Source: Streptococcus australis
GTDB lineage: Bacteria; Bacillota; Bacilli; Lactobacillales; Streptococcaceae
DNA length: 64,000 nucleotides
Assembly: GCF_019930045.1 (NCBI RefSeq)
Contig: NZ_JAHZQQ010000001.1
Location: 1-64,000, forward strand
Direction: 5' to 3'
Positions within the stretch are counted from its first letter, which is position 1. Each line of letters opens with the position of its first letter. The notes below the pieces were generated by a model. It saw nothing but the letters and a program-made list of their open reading frames with translations, was not told the origin of the DNA and did no database searches. The position numbers and the translations under genes are program-made. This document shows positions 34,535 through 44,062 of this stretch, one piece after another.

Positions 34535-37500
34535 TTATTCCACCGAAATACCCAAAATTTCCCGAATTTCTTCAATAGAAAGACTGGAGCGCGTTTCGGT
34601 ACCATCTAATATTGTAGAAACTAAATGACGTTTGCTAGTCTGGAGCTCTTGAATTTTTTCTTCGATGGTCCCTCGAGTAATCATCCGGTAGACCTCAACA
34701 TTCTTATCTTGTCCCATTCGATGGGCACGACCAATGGCTTGATCTTCTACCGCAGGGTTCCACCATAGGTCAACTAAAATAACCGTGTCAGCACCCGTCA
34801 AATTCAAGCCAACTCCACCTGCTTTCAAGGAAATGAGAAAGGCATCTCCTTGACCGGAGTTAAAGGCGTTGGTCATATCTTGGCGCTCATTAGCTGGCGT
34901 AGATCCTGTGATTTTAAACGAAGTCATCTTCAGAGCATCCAACTCTTTTTCAATGATATCCAACATGCCCCTAAATTGTGAGAAGATCAACACTCGTTGG
35001 TTTCCATCTTTGATCTGCTCTAGCAATTCTCGAAGGCTATCCAGCTTCCCACTTTCTCCAGTATAGTCCTCTAAAAAGAGGGATGGAGTATCACAAATCT
35101 GACGAAGACGCATCAAACCAGATAAGATTTCCATCTTACTGCGATTGAGTTCCTCTTCAGAAGAGCTTAGAATGCGGGCTTGCATTTGCTTCAACTGGGC
35201 TAAATAGATCGTTTTTTGATCGTCAGCTAATTCATTTTTATAGGTCATCTCAATCAAATCTGGAAGTTCTTGCAAGACTTCACTTTTTTTCCGTCTCATG
35301 ATAAAGGGCTTGACGTATTGAGAAATAGTCTCTGGACTCAATTGTTTAAATTCTTTTTTACCCGGAAACAAACCAGGAAGCACAATTTGGAAAATCGACC
35401 AGAGTTCCTCTACATGGTTTTCTATTGGAGTTCCCGACAAAGCAAAGGTATGAGGAACATCGAATTTCCGTAAGTATTGAGCAATCTTGGTTTGGGAATT
35501 TTTCATGACCTGGGCTTCATCCAATATTAAGTATTGGTACTGATTTTTTTCGTATTGCTCTACGTCCTGGCGGAAAGAAGCGTAACTGGTAATCGCTACC
35601 TGAGGGTTGCTTGCAATCACCTCGTCGCGACTTGCTTTGAGGCCATAGATAACCTCCACTTTCATTTGTGGAGCAAACTTTTCGAACTCCTCTTTCCAAT
35701 TATAGATTAGACTAGATGGGGCTAAAATCAAAATCTTAGAATCCGCCGTCGCAACACTTGAGAGAAAGGCAATGGTCTGGAGGGTCTTTCCAAGCCCCAT
35801 ATCATCTGCCAAAATCCCCCCAAAACCATAGTGATTGAGCATGGATAGCCAGCGGACTCCGACTTCCTGATAATCTCGAAGTTTAGCATTTACTTGTAGC
35901 TTACCTAATGGAAATTGCTCTGGATGAATCAAATCATGAGCCAAGTGACGAAACTCTTCAGAAAATTGGACATTGTCAGCTGACTCAAATAACTGGGAGA
36001 GCTGGAAGGCTGCAATGCGATTGGTTTGTAACTGACCTGTTTTTGTCTTCTTTGCACGAAGATTCAATAAAGTCTGACTGATCCGCTTGGTTTCTTCATC
36101 AAAGATTAGAACCTTTCCTGATTGACTGATATAATAGTCATTCTTCTCAACCAAGGCACTCATCACTTGCTCAATCTCAGAGGGATCAATGGAGTCAAAT
36201 TCAAAACCAATCTCAAGGAGACGACCACTGGTTTGAATGGCAATCTTTGGCTTTTCAACCTGATACAGATCTAACAACTTATCCGAAACTTCGACCTCTC
36301 CCAGTTCTTCAAACAAGGGAAGGGTCTGCTGAAAGAAGGGATAGATCTGCTTGGGAAGGAGAGGAGCTCGTTTTGTTTGAAATTGATTGGTAAAGCCAGC
36401 TGTCAAGATGGTTTCAAAAACCAAACGTTCCTTATCAAAATTACTGGAATAAGGCAGATCCTTAAGTTCTTTCTCAGAGCGAACGATACGGTCCTCGTAG
36501 ACAAAAACTAGATCCAGCAGCACTTCTCCTTGCTCCGATAAATCAAAAGCAAAGTGAGGTTGAAAATCGTGAATATAGAAGTTACTTGGTGCTTTCACCT
36601 CTCCAATTTTCTTAAATTGCTCTAAACTATAGGTCAATTTGGTCTGATCTGACAAATCAAATTGAACATGTCTCTTCTGATCACTGGATAGGGGTAAACT
36701 CTGAACAGCCTCAATCAAAATCTTTTGAAGTGGTGAGATTTGGTGAAAATGGCCATTTGCCAAAAGAAAGCGACCTTCCACCATTTTATAGGAAGCCACT
36801 TGGACCTGTAGTTCGATAAACTCCTTCATTTCCACTACTTGGAAAGAAAACAAGCCTGAATCTTCTTGGAGTTCTTGAAAGAAAACTTCCTGATAGGTAT
36901 CCATCCCGACTTCAAGGGTAAAGGACGGTAGATCCATTAATAATTGTACAGCTTCTTCAAAGAAGCTCATTGGAAAGTAAAGGTGACGGCCTCCATTTGG
37001 AAAGAAGAGGGCATCATGTATCGGATCCCCCGATAATAAGCCTTCTAAAAATCGTATCAAGGCACGACTTTCAGGGTCAAAGGCTGCGTAGGAAATCGGC
37101 TCATAATAACTTTTCCCAATTGCAAAATGGGACTGTTTTCTGATAGCTTGCAAAAATGCCACAACATCCCGCACTACATAAGTTCTCTCATCCGGTCTGC
37201 GATAGATACGAAGGGTCCACAAAAACTGACCAGAATAGTCGTCTACATGACCGGTCGCTGAGAGCCCAAAACGGACCTCTTTGCTTTCAATCTTTGGCAG
37301 GACCTGATCTAAAAACAAACTTCCAAAAGATACTTTTTCCTTTGTTTCTTGGCTCTCTGTTGCGTCTTGCTCCAAACCAAGTAAGAGTTCCTTCCCTTCT
37401 TCATCATTTTTTAAAAAGGCTTCTCCCGCAGCTAAATGCACACAGAATTTCTTCTTTTGAAAAAAATCACAACTACAAAAAATTGCTTGATCATCAAGAC

Positions 37501-37630
37501 TATACCGGAGGGAATCATTGTCAATTCTGAAATAGAGGTACTGATTCTTCATTTCCTGTAGGGATACTTTCCCGTTTTCATAGAGAAGGATTCCTTCTGA
37601 ACGGATTTTCCCAGGAATTAATTTTGCCAT
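34535..37630 (-). CDS. SNF2-family DNA helicase/translocase with SWIM zinc finger
   Basis: A 1031-aa Swi2/Snf2 ATPase of the bacterial RapA/HepA-like group. A SWIM zinc-binding motif (CSCDFFQKKKFCVH, CxC...CxH) lies near residue 50, a bacterial SNF2-associated region follows to about 540, and the helicase core fills the rest. Motif I is DDMGLGKTLQT, motif II LDEAQ, motif III SGTPIENH and motif VI AHRMGQ. Expected role is DNA-dependent translocation, perhaps remodelling of protein-DNA complexes. Start at 37630 after AAGGTGG. Element A copy 3 lies upstream. Confidence 0.9.
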   Translation of the reverse strand: MAKLIPGKIRSEGILLYENGKVSLQEMKNQYLYFRIDNDSLRYSLDDQAIFCSCDFFQKKKFCVHLAAGEAFLKNDEEGKELLLGLEQDATESQETKEKVSFGSLFLDQVLPKIESKEVRFGLSATGHVDDYSGQFLWTLRIYRRPDERTYVVRDVVAFLQAIRKQSHFAIGKSYYEPISYAAFDPESRALIRFLEGLLSGDPIHDALFFPNGGRHLYFPMSFFEEAVQLLMDLPSFTLEVGMDTYQEVFFQELQEDSGLFSFQVVEMKEFIELQVQVASYKMVEGRFLLANGHFHQISPLQKILIEAVQSLPLSSDQKRHVQFDLSDQTKLTYSLEQFKKIGEVKAPSNFYIHDFQPHFAFDLSEQGEVLLDLVFVYEDRIVRSEKELKDLPYSSNFDKERLVFETILTAGFTNQFQTKRAPLLPKQIYPFFQQTLPLFEELGEVEVSDKLLDLYQVEKPKIAIQTSGRLLEIGFEFDSIDPSEIEQVMSALVEKNDYYISQSGKVLIFDEETKRISQTLLNLRAKKTKTGQLQTNRIAAFQLSQLFESADNVQFSEEFRHLAHDLIHPEQFPLGKLQVNAKLRDYQEVGVRWLSMLNHYGFGGILADDMGLGKTLQTIAFLSSVATADSKILILAPSSLIYNWKEEFEKFAPQMKVEVIYGLKASRDEVIASNPQVAITSYASFRQDVEQYEKNQYQYLILDEAQVMKNSQTKIAQYLRKFDVPHTFALSGTPIENHVEELWSIFQIVLPGLFPGKKEFKQLSPETISQYVKPFIMRRKKSEVLQELPDLIEMTYKNELADDQKTIYLAQLKQMQARILSSSEEELNRSKMEILSGLMRLRQICDTPSLFLEDYTGESGKLDSLRELLEQIKDGNQRVLIFSQFRGMLDIIEKELDALKMTSFKITGSTPANERQDMTNAFNSGQGDAFLISLKAGGVGLNLTGADTVILVDLWWNPAVEDQAIGRAHRMGQDKNVEVYRMITRGTIEEKIQELQTSKRHLVSTILDGTETRSSLSIEEIREILGISVE

Positions 37631-37779
37631 ATTTACCACCTTATGTTTATCCCTTTATTATATCATATCCCCTCTAAAATAGAAAAAAAGACAAAGAATT
37701 GTGAAGAATTCAATGCCTGATTTTACTATCACCTACTCCACTTTTCTTTTTCCATTCAAATTAAAGAAGAGGTATTCTT

Positions 37780-37960
37780 AGAAACTTCCCTTAGGTGAGT
37801 ACGGACGTCAGCGAACTTCTATGAAGTTCCATGACTTAGTTTTGGATCCAAGGTTCCAAAACTCCCGAGTGCTAGAAACAATCTTGTTTCTAGCACTTTT
37901 CTCACGGCGGAAAGTTTCAGATCTACTTGAATGACTCCAAAAATAAAAGTCATTATTTGA
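37780..37960 (-). repeat. Element A, copy 3
   Basis: Reverse-strand copy. Hairpin 1 is GTGCTAGAAAC/GTTTCTAGCAC (37869-37896), two base pairs changed on both sides relative to copies 1 and 2. Hairpin 2 is AGTTTTGG/CCAAAACT, hairpin 3 GAACTT/AAGTTC, and the outer stem GAAACTTTCC pairs with GGGAAGTTTC with one mismatch. It lies between the snf2 start and the DUF1307-like gene. A terminator hairpin flanks it on the right (38006-38032), but no duplicate is seen on the left; 37640-37770 shows nothing else recognisable. Confidence 0.85.
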
Positions 37961-38005
37961 AATATAGCTAGCTATTTTATGTTAAAAATGGTTTGTTTAC
38001 ATTCT

Positions 38006-38032
38006 AAAAGGAACACCAAGTGTGTTCCTTTT
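38006..38032 (-). terminator. Terminator of the lipoprotein gene, next to element A3
   Basis: Perfect 11-bp stem AAAAGGAACAC/GTGTTCCTTTT with a five-base loop, overlapping the stop codon at 38031. Confidence 0.8.
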
Positions 38033-38477
38033 ATTTTATTCTCTTATAGCCTTCTTTTTTGAAATTTTTGATATGTTCTGAATAGTTGGCCAGTTCTCCA
38101 AACGTTTTTTTCTCATCGTTGGCTTTATTTAAGGCTTCAACATCTAAGTCTTGGTAGACGATCTTGGTATGAATCATCAGTCCACCCTCTTTCGTCCGAC
38201 TCACATCTGTTGTATAGCCCGAAATTCCTTTTTTAGGTTCAACAATTTCTTTTTTAATATATTCGAACTCAGAGTCATCTTCAATATTTACATTAAAATT
38301 ATCAGCCCAAAACTCTTCAGAGATCATTTGGTTGGATCTATGTCGAATCGTCACTCGAAGAAGAATGTCTTTATCTTTTTTCTCATAGGTTTCTTCTCTT
38401 TCAACGCTGCAAGCTGTCAATCCCAGAAATACTATGAATGTGACTACAAGCAGGAGTCCTTGTTTCAAAGTTTTCAT
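38031..38477 (-). CDS. Putative lipoprotein, DUF1307/YehR-like (148 aa)
   Basis: A small secreted lipoprotein. The signal peptide (KTLKQGLLLVVTFIVFLG) ends in the lipobox LTAC, giving a lipid-anchored Cys23. The mature part has the alternating strand pattern of DUF1307 proteins with KKDKDILLRVTIRH, GISGYTTDVS and the terminal YSEHIKNFKKEGYKRIK. Function is unknown. It follows der by six bases and so belongs to the same transcript. Confidence 0.82.
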   Translation of the reverse strand: MKTLKQGLLLVVTFIVFLGLTACSVEREETYEKKDKDILLRVTIRHRSNQMISEEFWADNFNVNIEDDSEFEYIKKEIVEPKKGISGYTTDVSRTKEGGLMIHTKIVYQDLDVEALNKANDEKKTFGELANYSEHIKNFKKEGYKRIK

Positions 38478-38483
38478 AAATAC

Positions 38484-39794
38484 CTACTTCCGTTTCCGAG
38501 CAATCAAATGGATCGGAGTCCCTTCAAAGACAAAGGCTTTCCGAATTTGATTTTCCAAGAAACGAAGATAAGAGAAGTGCATAAGCTCCTCTTCATTGAC
38601 AAAGACCACAAAGGTTGGTGGCTTGGTAGCAACCTGAGTCGCATAGAAGATTTTCAGACGTTTTCCTTTATCTGTAGGTGTCGGATTAATGGCAATGGCA
38701 TCCATGATGACATCGTTCAAGACAGCTGAAGGAATGCGTGTATTTTGGCTCTCACTGATTTGCTTGATCATGTCTGGTAGCTTGTGCAAGCGTTGTTTGG
38801 TCAAAGCAGAGACAAAGATGATAGGTGCATAAGAAAGGTATTGGAACTGATCTCGAATATCATCTTCCCATTGCTTCATGGTGTGGTTATCCTTTTCAAG
38901 GGTATCCCACTTATTGACCACGATAATCATCCCTTTTCCAGCTTCATGGGCAAATCCAGCAATCCGCTTATCGTACTCGCGAATTCCTTCTTCTGCGTTC
39001 AAGACCATCAAGACCACATCCGAGCGATCAATAGCCCGCATAGCCCGCATGACAGAATATTTCTCTGTATTTTCATAGACCTTACCTGATTTTCGCATTC
39101 CGGCTGTATCAATCATGGTGTATTCTTGGCCTTCCGCATCGGTAAAATGGGTGTCAATCGCATCTCGCGTCGTTCCAGCCACAGGACTGGCAATGACGCG
39201 ATCTTCCCCAAGGATAGCATTGATCAGACTAGATTTTCCGACATTTGGACGACCAATCAAGCTGAACTTGATGACATCTGGATTTTCTGGCTCTCGATCC
39301 GTCGGAAGGTTTTCAACGATGGCATCCAAGACATCCCCTGTACCAATCCCGTGTACAGATGACACTGGCAAGGGTTCTCCTAAGCCAAGAGCGTAGAAAT
39401 CATAGATGTCAGTCCGCATCTCTGGATTATCCACTTTATTGACTGCTAAAATGACTGGTTTATGGGTCTTGTAGAGCATCCGAGCGACATACTCATCTGC
39501 ATCGGTAATCCCTTCTTTTCCAGATACGACAAAGACAATGACGTCTGCTTCATCCATGGCAATCTCAGCTTGGTGCTTGATTTGCTCCATGAAAGGTGCG
39601 TCCACGTCATCAATCCCGCCAGTATCAATAATACTAAATTGGTGGTTGAGCCACTCTGCCGTTGCATAAATACGGTCCCGAGTAACCCCTTCGACATCCT
39701 CGACAATGGAAATCCGCTCACCGGCAATCCGGTTAAAGAGCGTTGATTTCCCGACGTTGGGACGTCCTACAATGGCAACAGTCGGTAAAGCCAT
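38484..39794 (-). CDS. der: Ribosome biogenesis GTPase Der (EngA)
   Basis: An essential double GTPase for 50S subunit assembly, 436 aa. G domain 1 has GRPNVGKST (8-16), DTGG and NKVD; G domain 2 has GRPNVGKSS (about 182), DTAGM and NKWD. The C-terminal KH-like domain ends in the basic [17 protein letters not shown]. The spacing is standard. Confidence 0.98.
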   Translation of the reverse strand: MALPTVAIVGRPNVGKSTLFNRIAGERISIVEDVEGVTRDRIYATAEWLNHQFSIIDTGGIDDVDAPFMEQIKHQAEIAMDEADVIVFVVSGKEGITDADEYVARMLYKTHKPVILAVNKVDNPEMRTDIYDFYALGLGEPLPVSSVHGIGTGDVLDAIVENLPTDREPENPDVIKFSLIGRPNVGKSSLINAILGEDRVIASPVAGTTRDAIDTHFTDAEGQEYTMIDTAGMRKSGKVYENTEKYSVMRAMRAIDRSDVVLMVLNAEEGIREYDKRIAGFAHEAGKGMIIVVNKWDTLEKDNHTMKQWEDDIRDQFQYLSYAPIIFVSALTKQRLHKLPDMIKQISESQNTRIPSAVLNDVIMDAIAINPTPTDKGKRLKIFYATQVATKPPTFVVFVNEEELMHFSYLRFLENQIRKAFVFEGTPIHLIARKRK

Positions 39795-39810
39795 GGTTCC
39801 CTCTTTTCTC

Positions 39811-40506
39811 TTATTTTTCTAGTTGGTGCTTCTTTAATAATTCTGCCGTAGCAGCAGGTTCTTCCTGTCCAAATTGGGCAGCCAAGCGTTGGCTCCAAGT
39901 ATCCGTCGCTCGCGCTCCAGCATAGGCAGTCTGCTCCTGGTCAAAAGCCTCAATCACTTCAGGAGTCTGCTCCTGGTAACTTTCTTCGAAGACAACAGCT
40001 TCCAAAGGAAGGCGAGGCTTAACAGGATGGTTTTGGTTTGGAACCCCTAAAGCCATCCCAAAGACGGGATAGGTGTAGTCTGGTAAGTTAAATAGTTTAG
40101 CCACTTCAGCCGCTTCATACCGAACCAAGCCAATAATGACGCCTCCGTAGCCTAGACTTTCAGCAGCCAGCAAGGTATTCTGACCTGCCAAGGCCGCATC
40201 TACAGAAGTAATTAATAAATTATCTGGTCCTTCTGGATGGAATTGATCCGTATGCATCCGAACACCTTTTTCAGCTCGGTTGAGATCTCCTACAAACAGT
40301 AAGAAAACAGAGCATTGACGAATAGCTTCCTGAGGGACGAATTGATAGAGCGCCTCTTTCTTTTCCTGGCTTCTCACTAAGATAATGGAGTAAGACTGGA
40401 AGTTCTTCCAAGAGGAAGCCATTTGTCCAGCTGTTAGGATTGCTCGGAGGTCTTCTTCTTTGATGTCCTCCTCCTTAAAACGACGAACAGAAGAATGAGA
40501 TTTCAT
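39811..40506 (-). CDS. Nitroreductase family oxidoreductase (NfsA/FRP-like)
   Basis: A flavin-dependent NAD(P)H oxidoreductase of 231 aa. The FMN-phosphate-binding N-terminus [12 protein letters not shown] and the [17 protein letters not shown] and GMALGVPNQ stretches match the NfsA/FRP group, which is oxygen-insensitive and reduces nitroaromatics or flavins. The natural substrate is not known. It sits between der and dnaI in the same direction; I recall the same arrangement in pneumococcus. Confidence 0.85.
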   Translation of the reverse strand: MKSHSSVRRFKEEDIKEEDLRAILTAGQMASSWKNFQSYSIILVRSQEKKEALYQFVPQEAIRQCSVFLLFVGDLNRAEKGVRMHTDQFHPEGPDNLLITSVDAALAGQNTLLAAESLGYGGVIIGLVRYEAAEVAKLFNLPDYTYPVFGMALGVPNQNHPVKPRLPLEAVVFEESYQEQTPEVIEAFDQEQTAYAGARATDTWSQRLAAQFGQEEPAATAELLKKHQLEK

Positions 40507-40523
40507 CTAATCAATAACAGTAT

Positions 40524-41423
40524 TCATCGGCGATTTTCTCCTTCTAGGCGGACTTCTTTAGCAAGGAACTTGATTCGCTCCATAACCCGTTTGGCTTGCC
40601 AAGTCTCATCTCCATTCCGAGATGTAGCAAAATGACGTTCCAAATCTTCAAAGTTGAAATTGGAGGTAAAGAAGGTTGGAAGAATCTCCTGCATCCGGTG
40701 TTGCAAAATCACTTGCAAGACTTCATCCCGAACCCACGGTGACATTTGCTCTGCCCCAATATCATCAAGGATCAAAATTTCAGCTTTCTTAACCTGATCC
40801 AGCATCTCTTTGACTTGGCCTGTGTTGATGGCATTTTTGACATCAATGACAAAGCTTGGGAAATGCAAGAGGGTTGAAGAAGCCTGCCGTTTTTCGGACA
40901 AGTCATGAGCAAGGGCTGCCATCATATAGCTTTTCCCTACTCCAAAATCTCCGTATAGAAAAATTCCTTTACGGGCTTGAGGATAGGAAGCAACAAAATT
41001 GGCTAACTCTTCAAAGGCTCCAAAACGTCCACGATCATCCAAGTCGACTTTGGCTAAGGAAGCTTCCTTCAAAGTGCTTGGCAAGTTGATTAGTTGCAAG
41101 CGTCTATTGATAGCGGCTTGTTTTTGTGCCTCAATCAACTCAGGTGTCTCCTCGTAGGAAACATCCGCATAGCCCTCATTCATGACCAATACAGGCTTAT
41201 ACCCTCTTGCAATATAATCCTCATCCCCGAGGACAAAGCGATTCCGTTCACTGATGTATTGGTTAAACTTGGAAATACTGCGACGGATTTCAGCATCCGA
41301 CAAGGCTTCCTTTTGAATAAAGGTTGCAATCTCAGGTTCGGCGAGAATTTGAGCTACCAATTCTTCATAATTGAACTGCTGTGATCGATTCATCTGGGAC
41401 ATGGTTTTCCCTACGCTCTCCAT
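40524..41423 (-). CDS. dnaI: Primosomal protein / helicase loader DnaI
   Basis: The AAA+ ATPase that loads replicative helicase onto DNA, 299 aa. An N-terminal helicase-interacting region (residues 1-130) is followed by the AAA+ core with Walker A GDFGVGKSY, Walker B ILILDDIGAE and sensor TFFTSNF. The start ATG at 41423 follows AAGGAGGGG and touches the dnaB stop codon (TAAATG). dnaB and dnaI act together in primosome loading. Confidence 0.95.
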   Translation of the reverse strand: MESVGKTMSQMNRSQQFNYEELVAQILAEPEIATFIQKEALSDAEIRRSISKFNQYISERNRFVLGDEDYIARGYKPVLVMNEGYADVSYEETPELIEAQKQAAINRRLQLINLPSTLKEASLAKVDLDDRGRFGAFEELANFVASYPQARKGIFLYGDFGVGKSYMMAALAHDLSEKRQASSTLLHFPSFVIDVKNAINTGQVKEMLDQVKKAEILILDDIGAEQMSPWVRDEVLQVILQHRMQEILPTFFTSNFNFEDLERHFATSRNGDETWQAKRVMERIKFLAKEVRLEGENRR

Positions 41424-42596
41424 TTACTCCCCTCCTTGATTTAATTTCTCGAGCAAGGCCCGTTTTTGTTGTTCCAGATCAGCCTGTTCTTCCTGGCTAG
41501 TCTGGTTGGTATAGTTAGGCTGACTCCACTTCGGAACATTGGTCTTTCCAGTCGCTGACCCACTCTTAGCTGCTTTCTCTTTTGCTTTTTGTGAATGGGA
41601 GTCTTGGCGCTGGCGGATCTTCAGGACGGCCTCCTCAGCCGTTTTAATCCCCTCATAAGCAAAATCATTCCCAACCTTTAAAGCGTATTTTTCATTAAGA
41701 TTGGCAGAAGCAACCTTGTTAAAGGTCAACAACAAGATCACATTTATGACTTCATCTAAGAGGCCTAACTGCGCCAAATCAGAAATTACTTGACGTTCTG
41801 ATTGGGTCACGACTGCCTTACGCGCTTTTTTAATTCCTGCTAAAAATTGACGACTGGTCTTATTTTTAGCTTCCCGAATTATGGCTTTTTCCTGCGGAGT
41901 GAACTCATCCTTACCTTTTTCTTGTGGTTGTTGGGTCAGTTTTTGTCTCATCCGTTTGGTCGAAATGATTAAATTAGCCGCTGTCTCCTTGGCCAATAGA
42001 TAGGTCTCATACCAGGTCCAATTCTTCTCTTCAGTGATGGCATAGAGAACCAAGAGATCCTCCTGTTCATTTTCAAAACGGAGACCATCCCGCACCATTA
42101 ATTGTTTGAAGTGCTCCAAACTGAAGGAAGATGTTTTCCTCTGAGGGGTCGAAACACCATCAATCCCAAAGATAGAGGCAAAGTTCACCTTCCGTTTCTC
42201 GCCCTCTGGTTTTTCAGGTAGCAAGTCACGAACTGCTGCTTCTCCTATTTTTTTCTCTAGCAACTTCTGATAAGCAACATTGGCAAAAAATTGATCTGCT
42301 TCTAGTGGAGGCACAAATCGGAACTGAAGTCCTTCTTCTGTTTCATAAACCTCTAATAAATTCATGGCAATCAAGCGGTCTAGACTTTCAAGAAAATGAG
42401 CGAAACCTAGATCCAAATGATTTAAAATGACAGCAATCAGCCGTTTTTCTTTCCCCTGATCATAGAGACTCAGCAGAAACGTATATAATTGACTTGCTTG
42501 AACACCTAATATTGGTCCATACAGGTGCGTAAAGGAGGCTCCTGTAGGCGCTAAATAATTATTCTTCAAGAAAGAAAATGAAGTATTGGGCTTCAT
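41424..42596 (-). CDS. dnaB: Replication initiation protein DnaB (helicase co-loader)
   Basis: The Gram-positive DnaB/DnaD-type primosome protein, not the E. coli-type helicase. The 390-aa sequence has an N-terminal winged-helix region (residues 1-110, TGASFTHLYGPILGVQASQLYTFLL) and a C-terminal DnaB_2/DnaD domain at about 300-345 with the conserved VINVILLLTFNKV...KYALKVGNDFAYEGI. It joins nrdR directly (stop and start adjacent) and dnaI downstream. Confidence 0.93.
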   Translation of the reverse strand: MKPNTSFSFLKNNYLAPTGASFTHLYGPILGVQASQLYTFLLSLYDQGKEKRLIAVILNHLDLGFAHFLESLDRLIAMNLLEVYETEEGLQFRFVPPLEADQFFANVAYQKLLEKKIGEAAVRDLLPEKPEGEKRKVNFASIFGIDGVSTPQRKTSSFSLEHFKQLMVRDGLRFENEQEDLLVLYAITEEKNWTWYETYLLAKETAANLIISTKRMRQKLTQQPQEKGKDEFTPQEKAIIREAKNKTSRQFLAGIKKARKAVVTQSERQVISDLAQLGLLDEVINVILLLTFNKVASANLNEKYALKVGNDFAYEGIKTAEEAVLKIRQRQDSHSQKAKEKAAKSGSATGKTNVPKWSQPNYTNQTSQEEQADLEQQKRALLEKLNQGGE

Positions 42597-43070
42597 CTAT
42601 TTTTCCTTTTTCTTCTTCGTTCCTTTGGTAATCTGTTTTAAGAGACTTTCCAATTCACCAACATCCTTGAAACTACGATAGACGCTCGCAAACCGAACAT
42701 AGGTAATTTCGTCCAACTCTGCTAACTCGTCCATGACCAGCGATCCGATATAGTCACTCTGAATCTCATTTTCACTCTGGCTACGAATCTTTTGTTCGAT
42801 TCGACCCACAATTTCCTCAATTTCGTCACTCGACACGGGACGTTTCTGAGCAGATCGAATAATCCCATTAAATATTTTATCTCTAGAAAACTGTTCCCGG
42901 GTGCCATCTTTTTTCACCACAACAAGAGTCCGCTCTTCTACTCGTTCATAAGTGGTAAAGCGATGATGACATTCATCACATTCTCTTCTTCTACGAATCG
43001 TTTTCCCATCTTCTGCCTGGCGACTATCTACAACACTAGACTTGTTTCCGCCACATTTTGGACACCGCAT
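42597..43070 (-). CDS. nrdR: Transcriptional repressor NrdR
   Basis: A nucleotide-sensing repressor of ribonucleotide reductase genes, 157 aa. The N-terminal zinc ribbon has CPKCGG and CDECHH, and the ATP-cone domain runs from about residue 47 ([20 protein letters not shown]) to 140. No NrdR box was searched for in this window and no nrd genes are here. Start at 43070 after AAGGAGG; a GTG two codons upstream is less likely. Confidence 0.95.
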   Translation of the reverse strand: MRCPKCGGNKSSVVDSRQAEDGKTIRRRRECDECHHRFTTYERVEERTLVVVKKDGTREQFSRDKIFNGIIRSAQKRPVSSDEIEEIVGRIEQKIRSQSENEIQSDYIGSLVMDELAELDEITYVRFASVYRSFKDVGELESLLKQITKGTKKKKEK

Positions 43071-43183
43071 GGACACCCTCCTTATCGTTTCTTAATACTT
43101 TATTCTATCATATTTAGGGCTAAAGTGAAAGCAAGGGAAATAAAGAAAATCCCTAGCCTCCTGAAGGCATAGGGATTTGAATC

Positions 43184-43999
43184 TTATGGTAAATACAAGT
43201 CAGCTGACAAACCATAATGGTCGCTGATGAGCGGCTGACTAGAGCCATCAAACACAACTTCTAGCCGTTCGATAACCCATTCTTTTGAGGTGAAAACATA
43301 ATCAATCCGCAAGGGTACCTGATTATCATCCCAACCATCAATTCCTGGACCTACAGTGTAAGTCCCCTTGGTCTGACGGGCTTCAATAAAGCTATCTTGA
43401 AGAGCTAGCGGGCTCGCTAAAATGGCTTCATAACCTTCTTGACCAGCTGGATTATTAAAATCTCCGGCTAAAATTAAGGGTTTCTGCAATTGGCTAAAGC
43501 GTTCTTCTAAACGCGCCCACTCTTGTTGGAAACCTTTGTCCCACCAAGAGAGGTGGACACTGGCAACCGCAATTTCTTTCCCATCAACTTGGGTTTCTGC
43601 AATGGCAATCCGTCGTGTATGATAATCTGTTGGATCATTCACATCTGAAACCAAGAGTTCGCTTGCCTGGATTGGGGTACGTGATAGAACTGCCACACCT
43701 TCATGATAACGGTCATAGCCGATATGGTTGTAAGCCCAGGTCCAGTGATAGCTCAATCCTTCTTCTTCTAATTTTTCAACTAAACAACGAACATAGTGAT
43801 CCTGATGGATCGGCTCCGCAGAAGGAGTTGGATGATATAAGTCATTAACTGGAACAACTGGACTTTCGATGGCCTGATTGATTTCTTGGAAACAAATCAG
43901 ATCGTATTGCTTTTCAAGAATGTCTGTTAATAAGTCCTCAAATTTTTGTTGGGGATTTTCTTCCATCCAACTATGAGTGTTTAAAGTTAAAAATTTCAT
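43184..43999 (-). CDS. Endonuclease/exonuclease/phosphatase family protein (271 aa)
   Basis: A metal-dependent phosphoesterase of the EEP superfamily. Catalytic features are LTLNTHSW at the N-terminus, CFQEIN, HLSWWD, AGDFNNP, RIDYVF and ISDHYGLSA. No signal peptide is present, so it is probably cytoplasmic. The substrate (nucleic acid, lipid or phosphate ester) cannot be told from the sequence; sphingomyelinase-type annotation would be unsafe. A single gene, about 60 bases from the ptsG stop codon. Confidence 0.85.
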   Translation of the reverse strand: MKFLTLNTHSWMEENPQQKFEDLLTDILEKQYDLICFQEINQAIESPVVPVNDLYHPTPSAEPIHQDHYVRCLVEKLEEEGLSYHWTWAYNHIGYDRYHEGVAVLSRTPIQASELLVSDVNDPTDYHTRRIAIAETQVDGKEIAVASVHLSWWDKGFQQEWARLEERFSQLQKPLILAGDFNNPAGQEGYEAILASPLALQDSFIEARQTKGTYTVGPGIDGWDDNQVPLRIDYVFTSKEWVIERLEVVFDGSSQPLISDHYGLSADLYLP

Positions 44000-44062
44000 G
44001 ATCCTACTCTCCTAATAGAGAATTCCCTGTATCCGATGGATACAAGGAATGACTCTCATAGA

